Assembly (NCBI GenBank): GCA_002633005.1
Contig: NMRA01000060.1
Coordinates: forward strand, 616,016-680,015
Reading direction: 5' to 3'
Length of the DNA: 64,000 nt
Source of the DNA: Phoronis australis
Taxonomy: Eukaryota > Phoronida > Phoronidae
Under the pieces are notes generated by a model. That model did not search any database. It was given only the letters and a program-made list of their open reading frames with translations, and was not told the origin of the DNA. Positions 12,155-24,817 of the stretch are shown one piece after another (position 1 is the stretch's first letter; each line of letters begins with the position of its first letter). The position numbers and the translations under genes were made by a program.

Positions 12155-13317
12155 TTAAAGAAGATGAAGAATTAGAGGCGACCTCTTTTTCATTTAGTGT
12201 TGGCACTGCAATCAATTTCTTTTTAAGAAAATACATTTCATGTGCTCAGAGCAACATTGTAATGAATTCAAACATGGATGGTCAAACACACTACTATGTC
12301 AGTTCCTGTTTAATTTGATACGACAGACTGATTTGCTCTTGAAGTTTTAGAGTCTGCTTTGATTTTGTTAATGACCAAGTAGCACATATTTTTAACTGCT
12401 ATTAGACGGTTAGAACATGTTATAACGAAGCCACCAGTACAACAAGTTAATCCTAACGGCATCCGTAGTAGGCGAAAAAATCATAAAATCCTCACTGAGC
12501 GATACTCCGCCATTTTTGATTTGCCTGACATGGGATTCATTAAGGATCGATTGAATAACAAGGCTGACTATTGCGACTGGGAGTAACTAACTCTTGTAAA
12601 CAGCATAGATATAACAACGAATATGCAATATAAAAATTGATTAAAACTACTATACAGTTAGAATATCTTGACAATTAAACTTGCGAAAATATCGAAAATA
12701 AATTTAGACAGGGAAAGCTAAGATACCGGTGGTCTCCGGCGAAGTTGTTTGGCGGCTGACGGCCGGCAATGAAAGCCGGAATGCCAAACGGTGCCGACTT
12801 CAAAAAAACTTGGTATGGTGCCATATGGTACAATGTAAGTAAAAGGAAGTCAGAATTCCCATGCGCCCGGCCTGGCCTGCTCAGACATCTGTGCTCCACG
12901 GCGCAAGATTGAATCCGGCCCGGACAGCCAAGTCATCCCTGCGTGAGCGCGGCACGTACATAAAGGAGAGCCCTCCTGTTCGGATACAAGTTGCGCCAGT
13001 TACCAAACCACGACGTTGAAAAGCATTGGATATGCAGTAAAGACGTGTTAAACGGGCGCATTTGTACGGACTAGGTGATTTAAGGAGTCCATGAATAATG
13101 TTCAGTCAAAATTAGCGCCAGGTTTGAATCAATGCAGATGAGCCCCGGCTTTCTCTAGTTTCGTGAAGAATAACAATGTGTTGATTGCTTTTCTTTACAA
13201 AACCGGCGGGTCACATTCACTGTATGCCGCAAATAACACTGAACACGTAGATGCACATTTTTAAAATTTTGCTCCCAGATATTTATCATGCCGCAAAGGT
13301 CAATAGTCCACTTCAGC
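12155..13317. other. unassigned; weak promoter-like patch
   Basis: No coding feature was identified. A local GC-rich stretch ends at 12950-12995 with an ACATAAAGG TATA-like box, about 30 bp before a possible initiator (TCGGATACA). This could be a core promoter on the + strand, but no transcript start or exon could be tied to it. Confidence 0.2.
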
Positions 13318-13500
13318 CTCCCGTTCAGTAACGCTAGGACCTCGCTAAAAAGCAAGACTTCGCGAGATTATGTGAGATATTGCCGTGTATTTTAAATGAG
13401 AACTCGTGACTTTGACTAGGTTTAGGTAGGTCCTAGCGTAGGTCCTAGCGTCTACTGAACGCACGCCTGGTACCTCTATCAATCCCGGTAAGCTTTGTGC
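13318..13500. repeat. dispersed repeat with GTTCAGTA...CGCTAGG ends
   Basis: 13318-13440 is similar to the reverse complement of 40885-41000, sharing GTTCAGTAACGCTAGGAC, GCAAGACTTCGCGAGATTA-type sequence and GTGTATTTTAAATGAG. A short related stretch lies near 16915-16955. At 13430-13500 the same end motif recurs inverted (CCTAGCGTCTACTGAAC), so the locus is partly palindromic. CCTAGCG is also tandemly doubled. This is consistent with the terminal repeat of a small non-autonomous element. Confidence 0.5.
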
Positions 13501-14722
13501 TGACTAATATCCGGATATGCGAAATCGTTAAACCGATTCAGCAGCAACTCCGCTATTAGCTCTGCCGTCCTTGAACAGGTTAAATTCGTGTGACAAAGAG
13601 ATTAAAACATACTTCGCCACGTGCATCGCACTACAATGTTTTCCCAAGGCCAACAATCAGGTCCTAGAATAGTACATTTCACTACAGCCCCCGTCTGCGT
13701 TTTCAATCGCGAAAGTTTTATACTTAGACACCGGAATTATAGATTGCAAGTTTTTGTCACTTTTTAAAGTATATTTTGCCTAATACTTGCAAATCAAAAT
13801 CACTGAATTTAGCAAGTGATTATTTTCCCGGCGAAGTGACACGGCAACTGCCGGCGAATTATTTCTCTGGTTGGGTGTATGAGCAGCAAAAATCCAGCAC
13901 AGGTGCGCGTTATTGCAATTCAGGTGAGGATCGCACTGTTTTGAGATAAAACATGTTTTTGTTTGCTGAAACATCGCCGTGTGTGGATGTTATTATTTTC
14001 AGCCTACTTTACATTTTTAACAGCCAGTAAAGCCGGTACCGATTTGCTGCCCACAACGCGGAAAGGGGCTCATACGTCCGGATACTCACACGGCAAACGG
14101 CTCAGGCTGGTACTTTGCATCCATTTTACGATATGGGGATAACGGTAAGACATTTGCCGACCTCGAAAGATTTTTCCTCTGATTTATTAGCAGAACGGGT
14201 ACTAATGTTGAAATTCGACGTACCTTTGCGATAATGATTGCGTTAAATGCCATTCGTCATATGCAAAGAATAGATAATAATTGGACAATAAATAATAAAA
14301 TTTGTATAAAAAGAACCAAAATGAGAATCAAAACAACCAAAAAATAACAACGCATTTACGCTCACGATGATATCAATATTGTTTTCAAGGACAATGTCTC
14401 TCGGTGTTTTGCTACATAGCTGCACACCTGAAGAAAGGAGATTTTTTGACACTACTAGCGACTCTGCATCAAGCTTTCAAATAAAAATTTTAATCGTGTT
14501 TTCAACGAATATAATGAAGGTAGGAAAGATCTAAGAATTAAAGTAGTCAACCTCATCACCGTTTTGCGTAGATTTTTTCGAAAAGTAAGTACACCGATGG
14601 CAGATTTTTAAATGTGTTATCAATACAGATTTCTAATTTTATTGATTTAAAATATGTTCTATTCCCTGTATAGTTAGCTAAATTCGAAAATCAAGTTGAA
14701 ACATTGGAACTCTTCACCGCAG

Positions 14723-14824
14723 GGAGAGTTCAGTGGTTATGCCGTCGTTCTTGTTGTGACTTACCTCGCCAGCATACATGCCATCTTCAGATGGGTTACC
14801 CACATTGTCAAGCGCCGTGCCTGA
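14723..14824 (+). CDS. possible C-terminal exon with membrane segment
   Basis: After a good acceptor (CTCTTCACCGCAG, ending 14722) the frame gives 33 residues then TGA. A hydrophobic stretch, GYAVVLVVTYLASIHAIF, is followed by a basic tail, HIVKRRA. This pattern fits a last transmembrane helix with a short cytosolic tail. The product is not recognised, upstream exons were not found, and a segment this short could be open by chance. 13501-14722 upstream holds nothing recognisable. Confidence 0.3.
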   Translation, partial: GEFSGYAVVLVVTYLASIHAIFRWVTHIVKRRA

Positions 14825-17800
14825 AACGGTTTTTGGTTGTGAAAAATTGTAGAAAAGAGTTCCTTCCACTCATCACTGCTTGTTGCCTGTCTTTCATTGA
14901 AGTGAATTATTGGATAAGACGAATGTCGTTCACGGCCACGGGTTTTACATATGATATTACCAGACGTGTACTTTAGAATTTTTATTGTTTATGTTTGATT
15001 TTGAAAAAGGTTTTAAATGTGATTTCGGTTGTTTTCTCAAGTTCCCTACCATGAGTGACTGATCCTTGCACTTTCTGTAGTGTTGGTATTTTTGGACATC
15101 ACTAAACTGTACTCGACTTCACTCGGAATATTGACGAATCCCGTGCCGTGCTTTAAGTACATTTTTAAGCATTATGATTGGTCAATTTTCTTTAGACGTG
15201 TTTGGTAGTCGCAGGTCATGAATTACATGTATTGTCAATTTCTTTTGTTGATTTCCATTTTGACATTATTGTCGAGTCAAGGCTGGGTATTACGTTTTAT
15301 TTTTTAATACACCGAATACTGTTCTTCAAGATGTCATAGGGAATTGTCAAACACGAAAATGAGTTACTCACGATGATGACACACCTCGGTAGGGCCCTTT
15401 GCAAGCTGCTGCCGAACTAAAAAATAGTCCATGCAATATTTTTCGTCATTAGTCTTTGATGCAAATTAAATTTCACCCTGACCTACAATGTTGACAGAAA
15501 ATTTGACAAAGTGCATCATTCCATGAGTGTTTTAATACTTGTCCACGGACATGTACGGACATTGCCACTGTTTGTTGCATTTACATCATTCATTTAAATC
15601 AAACACTTCTACGGCACCGAAAGTGTCAATTTCACGACAACCACGCCCAGGATCTCATAAATTCATAAACTGCAATATCAGGATGGATCTCTGTTGGTCA
15701 CATTTACCCATGTAGTTTTTTGAATGATTACGTGACAACGTGTTAATGAATGATCGACAACACATCGATTTCAACATATTCATTTACCATCAATTGTTTG
15801 TGGTAAAGACTTCCAATCAAATCCGTTTCTCTTCTTCATTAGTATGGTTTTCATTACAGTGTCATCATGTTTTGTCACTTGACCGTTAACACCGATCCAT
15901 TAATAGCTTTCATTGCGTGTTTTGTCATTTACCAATCATAACAATGGCGGCCATTTTGGAGAAAGATACGCTCGATACAGTCGTTACAAAGTCGTAGATT
16001 TTTTTAGCAAAGCTTTGTGAACGGGCAAAGCGGGCGCGAAAGCACTTGCCAAAATACTTCAAAACAATGACGATATTTGCATCTCTTGTTTCGCCTTCTG
16101 AATCGTCTTCAGGTTCTAGGTTTAATAAAAATGAAACGGATTCTTTTTTCATATGTCTATGGACTTTAAGGTTACTTCCTAGATGTCACAGATGTTAGTA
16201 CGTACATGTACTTATTGATCTGAACGGTTATGTTCGCAAAACGACCGCTGTGACCAGAATGATTGGTTCAGTGTTGTCAGTGAATAATCTCTGTGAACTT
16301 GCCTTGGTTTCGTCGGATCCGATAAGGTGCATGTATGGCCCAGCCACTTTCACTCCAAACTACCTAATTAGGTAAGGAATGTCGGCAAAATGACGTTACT
16401 TGATCTAAACCTGGCGTCTTTGTTGAACAAATGCAAGCTACCCATTGTAAATAACACGATTCTCACAGATATGCTCACAAGACGGCCCACAAACTTGTAT
16501 CAGATCCCGGGCCCAGTCTGCACTCTTCTGCATCGTCTCCTGGTAAGATGGCCCAGCGGCAGAGTGTACTGTTCGGCCTTAAAATCGCAGCTTACTCAGT
16601 GGTTCACATGCATGAATGAACACAGGTCACGGGCCTCAAACACGGCATTGGTGGCGGATAAATATCGCTTCTCACATACTTCCTCCGCAAGATGGCGGGG
16701 ATGAGTGCATGAACTCTCGACAATGAGAGCGGGAACTGAACTCGGCAAACCAGTAGTTGTATAGTTGATTTTGAACTGACAACGGCATAAAAACTCGTCT
16801 TTTTTGAATAGCAAGTCTAAAAAAGAACCAATTGCCGATCATCTCGAATCTTTTCATCTACAAATGGCACCAGGTAAGAACATATTTTGTCCTGAGGAGC
16901 GTCCATGTCTCTTTAGAAAAGCAAGATTTCGTAAGGTATTGGCGCGTATTTTCAATCGGTGCACGTGAATTTTGCTGGATTTTTCCGCTGCGAGACAGCT
17001 ATTGAACTTGACCCTGGTATAGTCTTTGTGGCCCGTGAACCGTGTTTGACAGTGGATATGAGTCCGCAACCCGTTGTTTTTGAATACCTAACCATTGATT
17101 TGTGCATCCGTGCATGAGAAAGTATCATGGAACTGAGAAATCTAAGGCCGAGATGGTTGTTGCACTTGCGCACTTCGTTTAGGTTTTGATTCCACTTCCG
17201 CCCGTCAACTCAGTAGAATATGTACTGTTTCAGCGATTTAGCTATCAGGACGGATCTTTTGATTTGCGGGAAGGCCTACTTTGTTGCCGGAACCTGTGCT
17301 ATAATGGTAAAATTAGAGCTAAGTTGGCGCCAAAAGGTGGTCGGCTGCGCCTACGTGCGCCTACGCCCCACTACAGCATTGGCAGGAACCAAACTGATTA
17401 TGATTGTCATCACATTGTGACTCGATGTTTGAGATTCGTCGGCGAATGTACTCCACGTTTTCATCTCCTTGTGACAGTGTTATTGGTGACACTTCAATAT
17501 CAAAAATCGATATAACAATGGCTCATATATGGTAACCTAGATTTGCGGCAAACCTCATCTTTGCTAAAAAATGTACGTTTTAAAAAACCTCTTTCATATC
17601 TGTTTTCATCAACTAAGTTTGCCACCTGACACAGCTAGTTTACTAACCTCATTATCGTAATCATTGAATGGTGAAGTTTTTTAAGCACTTGTTTTTGAAC
17701 ACACTGGGGACTTTTGCTGTATTTCGGTTAATTCACCCATTTAACCCACCACAAAAATAAAGTATTGACAGACTTTTCATAGCGCACTGATTCAAAAGGT

Positions 17801-18000
17801 TTGGTAACGGCACTGCCCTGATTACTGATTTGTTCATAATATGTCTGGCTTCGTCTGCTCCCGGAGGAGCTTGCAGTCAAGACACGGAATTTTTCATAAA
17901 TGGTTCTTTGCAGCTGCTGCCGTACCAGGCACCGCTCACAGGCGTCGCTGTAGTATTCGTCTCTTCCTACAAATGTATAGAACTGTGTATTCACATTAAC
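14825..18000. other. unassigned sequence
   Basis: No gene was supported. A palindromic GGCGGCCATTTTGG (15946) and AAGATGGCGGGG (about 16690) resemble YY1-type promoter motifs. 16915-16955 is a short relative of the 13318 repeat. Nothing else stands out. Confidence 0.35.
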
Positions 18001-18365
18001 GGCGTAAAACAATTATTTGTGGTGTAAAGTAATTACTTGTGGCGTAAAGTGAACTTTAATGGCACAAAGTAATTATTTGCGGTACAAAGTAATAACTTTA
18101 CGCCTCTTAATAATTCCTTTATGCCTCTAAATAATCACTTTGTGCCTCTAACAAGAATTAACTACAACCGTAATTTATAGGGCGTAAAGTAATTATTTGC
18201 GGTGTAAACTTTGCGCCTCAAAAAATTACATTAAGCCGCAAATAATTATTTTGCGCCACAAATAATTACTTAACGCCTCAAATAATTATTTTATTCATCT
18301 AATTAGAATTAATTATGGACTTATTTAGGTGCGTTACGTTCACCCATTTAGCCAACGATAGACCC
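18001..18365. repeat. array of 20-bp units in alternating orientation
   Basis: The unit GGCGTAAAGTAATTATTTGC and its reverse complement recur about 14 times with mutations. The run is forward at 18001-18100, inverted at 18101-18160, forward at 18180-18215 and inverted at 18216-18300. The array therefore forms nested imperfect palindromes. It ends with GTTCACCCATTTAGCCAACG (about 18340). A second array of the same type at 56510-56690 ends with almost the same sequence, so this is a dispersed family with a defined end and not a simple local microsatellite. Confidence 0.75.
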
Positions 18366-19699
18366 GACGCGTTTACATGCATCGGTTGGTTTTCAGATTC
18401 GTCATATTCGCCGAATAATGCTTTTAGAGATTATCAATGTCCAGAAAAAGTGTATTTTGATTTGCTGTGAATTTAATCAACATCAGTAGTAACACTTATG
18501 TATCAATTGCAGCTTTTCCATTACTGTTGTGCGTACGCCGTTGGCCTATTTTATCCCGTTCGCTGCCTCTCGAACGAGAAACGTGGGTTCTCTGGGGTAT
18601 TACGTCTTAGAATAACTACCACAACTGCTGTACTTTAGAAAATACTTCAGCGGTGGCGTCTATATGTAACTCTAGTGAATCCACGCACCTTTAGCGTCAC
18701 CCATTGATCCGTATGTAAAAGTAACTATGGAGGGCGTCGTCATAGAATCATATTTCTCCTCTCTTTTTGCTTTTGATTCGCATTGTATGCTGATTTGTAA
18801 TCTTGCCATACAAGTGGAACGAAACCGATAATTCTGACACTTACAAAACATGTTAGATAAAATGCCAAATATTTGAACTTTTGCCAGTTCTCATCATCGT
18901 CGCCATTGTTGACTTTTTTGTAAATATCCATAAACTACTTCGATATTGTATATTATTACGGTGCGTAAACATTTTAATGTTCATTTTGTCGTTTTCTCGT
19001 AACCTATGTGTGTTGCCGATATAATAGTAATAACCATACAGATGAATGCTCACCCATACATGCTTGTTGATGTAGAATCTATGGGCTAGAAAACGGAAAA
19101 GACAGCAGGAGACTATGAATCCGGTAATTACTAGAAGAAATAGCAGGTTCTGAATTGAAATTATAGTTATCGAAATGATCCTCTATCTCATGGTGGTCCT
19201 TAGAATGAGTAGTTCAGGGCAACTGATATGTGATTAGAGTCATTGCATTCCATTAAGGATGACAAAGCGAGTGATTTTAGCAGTTATTAAGGGGTTGAAC
19301 ATATCAAAAAGAATCATTCAGTATCTACACCATAATTAAATTGATTGTGTATCGTATTTGATCCGATGCGTCTGTCTCAAATAACGCGTTTTGTTTCAGA
19401 AAATTTCAATGCATTTTCCATACATTAGGCAAAGTATTGAAACTGAGAGAATGTGAAACATGAGTCATGCGTAAGGCCACCCTATAATGCTTCATCGCCG
19501 CATCAATTAAGCTGGTGGCAGGTTCGTGTTATGGTTTGTGAGCCATGTGTTCTGCTCAGTCTACTGGAGGAATCGGGTTTAAATTTAGTCCAACTTTGAC
19601 TTTATTATCTCCGGTCTAATTGTTATGCTTCAAAAACGAATTGTGGACACTCGCACTCGAGTTAGGAAAAAAATAAATTCTAATGTCCTTTCCCAGCCA
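18366..19699. other. unassigned sequence
   Basis: No supported feature. Confidence 0.4.
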
Positions 19700-20610
19700 C
19701 CGTAGCCGGCCAAGATCATTGCTTTCAGGTTTCATAACAACGTCAGGTTAAAAGCAGGAGGCCATTCCCAAATCAATTCTAGTGACCCTCCCTTATATAT
19801 GAGAGGGTTTTGACGCAAAAATTTGCACCGTTGCCATAGTGGCAAAGTATTTTACCAGTCAAAATAAAAAAATCAGGTTAGAGGCCAAATTCGTGTTAGA
19901 ACAGCGGCAACCTTGCCCGGAGTTCACACAGTAGGGTTGCTGGTTAGTTAAATTACTTTTCGTTACAGTGGTAACCCGGTATTTTCCAGTCATCTTAGAC
20001 ATGATGGGCGTCATGTTAGAGGCAGCTTATCATTCATAATCAGTTTAGTGACTCTATCTAGAAGCATAAGAAGTTGCTAAGCTGAATGTGTACTGTTCTT
20101 GTGACAACCAGGTATTTTGGAATAACAACAGTATGTATTATAAGCTGCACTGCCACATGCCAACTAAATTTTTCACATCAAGAGCTGTTAGTGCTATCAG
20201 TGATGTGCCACACAAACTAGGAAATAGTTTGAAAATCAAAAAATGACTGCCGCGGAAATCAGTGCAACCTGTCAACTGATTCTTCAACAACGTAAAGACT
20301 GCATAGAGTACTGTGCACTTGTAAAACGCTTTCAATAGAATCAAATGAATAAAGTAAAGTATTTCGGTTGGCTTTATGAAAGGTGTGTACTTATATATGT
20401 AGCATAATTTTAGAAATCCGATGTTAAAAGAGTTGCCATCACAACGGAGATGCATATTCATCTCAAGCATAAGACAAGACCAGTGGTAATGCTATAGTGT
20501 TCACTAGGTTTATATGGATAGAGTCACAGGATTCTTTGGATTAGTTTTCGGCTCAAAGCTTTCCAGGTTTAATACATTATAAAAAGCAGTACGTTTGTTC
20601 ATATGTTTAC
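19700..20610 (+). repeat. 1-kb dispersed repeat, copy 1
   Basis: This region aligns loosely along its whole length with 30415-31440 in the same orientation. The first half is itself made of about three diverged subunits of roughly 140 bp, with recurring words such as GTAACCAGGTATTTT, GTGACCCTC and CCAAATTCGTGTTAGAA. The second half is unique within the repeat and contains TGAAAGGTGTG and TTGTAGCATAATTT-like words. There are no terminal inverted repeats and no coding. The element class is unknown. Confidence 0.6.
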
Positions 20611-23600
20611 AGTCATTTTTGTATGTTTCTGATAACATTACGTTGAAACAGTTCTATAGCGAAAAATATAATTATTGAGCAAACGTATTAAGTAATTAAT
20701 CCCACGGGAAACTAGGTCGCATGCTCGTCGCAGAGATATCGTTAGATAGGTGTGTCCATTGTTCACTTTGTTTTTCTTTCTTATAATGAAGATAATGGTA
20801 AGTATTTATAGGTAACCGGCTGATGTGTGCCCAAGGTACGATATCCTTGCCGCCTGTATTGTTATATGCAACATAGACGTAACAAAAGAAAACAATGATA
20901 GTGTACTCCCATAGGCGATAACCATGCGACGCACTTACGCCAGTCGCATGTATCTCTCAGGTTAAACAATAGCTTGTGACATCCATACGACGCCATTTGG
21001 CATGGGATGGTAGGAAAACGCTTTTTGCCATCTACACAAAATATTCATATTGCCTGCAGTTGCTTTCAAACCCCCACAAACATCATTAACTGATAAATGT
21101 GCACTGTATTTAATAATTCTTGAATTAACAATTTTCATTAGTTTTTCGGGAATTGGCTGTTGCGATGTCTTTGACCACAATTTCATATGGGCATCGAATG
21201 TAAATAAATTAGATGGTTACCTTATGCACTGGCTTGAACTGAGAAATTTTGTAAACAAGCCCAATTAACAGTTCCACTGATTTGATTCTTGTAGTATGTC
21301 AAAACGGTTCGATTTTAACGTTTATTAGAACTAAAGGGCTATAGTCTTCATTGTAATGTTTGCAACACATGCTGCTTTGCATTGTCATTTAATTCAATAT
21401 TTTCATGGAATAGTTTTAGCCAGTCAGTACTTAATTAATTGTGCTTGTACAGATCATGGCTACTAACTTAGAAAAATAACAACTGACCTTGTATCTGAAG
21501 AAATACGATGGCCTTCAAGTCGAACACAAGTCTATGATCTATTATTTCGGATCGCTGCACTTTTCAATGTTCCCAGAAAATGTATTATTTCGCCTGCAGC
21601 TGTAATGCCATGGCCTAATATTTAGAAGTTGCAGTATGTTCAACTCCCCATTTTCTTTCTTTCACTTTCCTCGAATCTTCACAAATTGTCCATTGTTTTT
21701 GTTTTCAGCCAATTATAGCGTTTGTGTTTTAAAAGCGCGACTTACGGCCAAATGAGTATACACGCATACACATATAAGCGACTCTTAGCATGGTGACGGT
21801 TGATGATTTGAGAGACACCAGAGTCATGCGACTGACAACTTGTGGATATAGAGGAATCAGAAGACAACTTGATTGGCAAATGCCAACGCGAACCGTGCTT
21901 AATCGTGAGGTTCACTGTGACTGTGACAGATTGTCTTACACATTGAGCTTCACTGGCCTCTTTTCCGGTCATGAATATTTCGTGGTGCAACGTTGAGTTA
22001 TAATAAGGGCACGAGTAGTATAACTTGCCAGTTTAGATAAATAATGACAGCAGTCACAAGTGGCTTCCCTGGAAGAAGAAGAACGGAAATTATTCTTTAT
22101 ATGTGACCTTATACTTTTCATTGGCTCATGTAAATTATATCAGCCAGACATTAACTTATGAGAGGGGTGTTGATTTAATAGCCTTAAATGACCTACTTAG
22201 GGGGCGCACTATACAGTCTGTAGATATTACAGGCTTTTGGCTGCCGACGCACACCGAGGTAGAGATGAGTCCTTTCCTCACGTCCTAATCAAGAGTCTGA
22301 AAAAACAAAGGGTTTTGTAGCATTCTCAACTCACAAGCACTGCTCGTGATAACTGAAACTTAATTACGCTACAGATTTTTAATCGGTTAATTCACATCGA
22401 AAAAAGCCCGGCACACAAAAATGTTACCAAAAACACAAAATTTGACAGATTTTCCCCAAAATTACTACTTCCCTGTAAGTGATAGAAAAAATCTGACTAC
22501 AGATTCCGAATGCTCGTACTCCCTAGATTTCAAAAATGTTGCCAGTTTTGATCTGTTTGACAGCAACCTGAAATGGCATCCGGTTTCTCACACTGCAGCA
22601 GGCGACAGGGGTTGAAAGCTAATGACACCACCATTTTGCGTCAAAAGTAGGTCACGGCTAAGAATCGTGGCTTTTCTCGTTCAAAAGCACAAGAACTCAG
22701 TCTCCTTGATATTATTTTCAACTTATTCCTCAAAACAGCCGCCAAACGTGACACACGCCCTTTACATAAATTCTGGGGACTAAAAATGCCACTTGGCCGC
22801 GCAGCCAAACTGTTCAAAGCTACCTTTGGAAACTCGTTTTCATAACCAGATTTAACCCTTTTTTAAAAAGTTTGTTCGCACTATTGAGCCTGACAACCCC
22901 CAAACAGTGACCATTCATAATTTTAGGTAATTGTTTGCTTCTAACCTGAGTTTTGCATCAAAATAGACAAAGTTGTTGACGGAATCAAAGAAATCGGTGC
23001 TGCAATACGTGCACCAAATTGGTTTCTTCACATTCGCCAAATGTATGGTGCATGCACATGGACTTCACGAATAGCATAGATAGCTTCCTCTGGTGTGTCC
23101 GTAAGTCTAACCTGGGTGTTTTCAGTGTGTCTTTTATCCACTGTCAGTACTTCAGGATGTGGTAATGGTTCCTTGGCCTCGGCTATAAACTCTACTCACT
23201 ATCCCCCAAACCGCAGTCGCGAACCAGCAAACACCAAACCCTAATAAAAATTTCATACCTGCACCCCTAAATTTCGAGCACGCGCCGAAAATATTCCATA
23301 TCCAGTGATCAGCTCCTGGGACCAGATCCTCACCTGACCCAGGTCCGATCCGGGCATGAAATTGGCCCCCGGTTATGAAGTTTGAATACCCCACTGCACA
23401 ATAACTGCAAATGCTGCTGTTACATCTTTGTAGCTCGTTAAAAAAGTTAATTTCAATTTTCGTGCTGTATGAAATTGTTACGAAGTAAGAGTTTGTAGAT
23501 AAGGAATTTGTTGCGGTAATCTCGTTCAGTAATTAGAAATCTGTGGGAGTGAGATTCCTAAACGAAACGGCAAGTTTTCATAAGTAAGTTGAATTGAAAA

Positions 23601-24817
23601 GTAATCCACCATTGTTGAACTGGTGCAATTAAAGGGACACATGAAGGCATTTTTCGTCAATTTTCAATATTTAACCTTTTTTAAAAGGTATTTTGACCTC
23701 CTGAGTCAGTTTGTATCAAAACGAACTTAACAAAAAACAGAAAGGCTGGGGGTTTGAATAAGTAGCACATACAGCGCAAACACTGTGTCTGATCTATTGA
23801 ATTACTAATGTATTAAGTTTTCTACCGGCTTTTGGCTTAACTTCTCAGGTCAAATGTCAGCTTGTTAGGTAACGAGACTGTTATTAAAAATTGTCTTCTG
23901 TCTTGGACATTGAACACATTTATCAGAATGGAAAGACGTGGAAGCTCAACTTTCAGACGGTCGAAACTTGAGAACTTACTGTGCCACAATATATAGAAAT
24001 CGACCAAAAGGTTAAAGACACCTATTGTCTTATACAAGTACGTTCTTGAAGTAAACGAAATAATTTCAATCGAAACGAAACATTTCTATATCGCGATTCG
24101 ATCATTTATGTCTCCCACAGTTCTATCCTGGGGTATTTTCATAGAACTTCGATCGGAGAGACCAATAAAGACCACACTGTCGCGCATGCGTCATACATTA
24201 TTATTTGGACCGTGGTTTCGCTTTAATTAGATCAACCTGGGCCCGGAATCTAATCTCAGTACTTGAAACGAACTCGAAATTATTTTTTGGCAATTTCTCT
24301 GTTACTTTTATGCGAACTGGAGATAAGTGGTTATTAGACTGTACTCGAATACGTTACAGTTTACGCATATGATTTTCTAATCCATGTTTGCACTTGATGA
24401 CTCTTACATTTGTGCTACAAACTCGAGTAAAAACTCAAAATTTCGAGTTTAAACTCGAACTTTCAGCCTTAATGTTAGGTTTATCAACTTCAAACTAGGA
24501 CTAAAAATTATCTACATAATCCATTATGTACTCGAGCATAGAGTAATAGACAGTTATCTTGAGTTGCACTAAAGTAGAGTAAAAAATGCCAAACATAATT
24601 TCGAGTGCCATGTCAAGTCCGGGCCGTGGTGATGAGGTTGTTTGACGTGAATCAAGGAAATTACAACATCTGCAATCATTCACTGCAAGTGAACAAAAGA
24701 TGAGCAATTACTCTGCTCAGTGATCTTTGTCCTTACACTCCAATTACATCGCATATAGTTTGAACTGAGACGCTCTCATAAGTTTGTAATTGCTGCTGTT
24801 GCCCTACTGTATCTAGG
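20611..24817. other. unassigned sequence
   Basis: No gene or repeat could be supported over this 4.2 kb. 24395-24465 is rich in the palindromic word ACTCGA/TCGAGT. A weak resemblance between about 24240-24310 and 850-930 (GGGCCCGG followed by CTCGAAATTATTTTT) may mark an old shared repeat. Confidence 0.35.

Noticed and set aside
15218-15290. ATG followed by a signal-peptide-like hydrophobic run (QFLLLISILTLLSS), considered as the LU signal exon
   Set aside because: The only phase-1 GT nearby (GTCAAG) is a poor donor, and AT-rich DNA gives such runs by chance.
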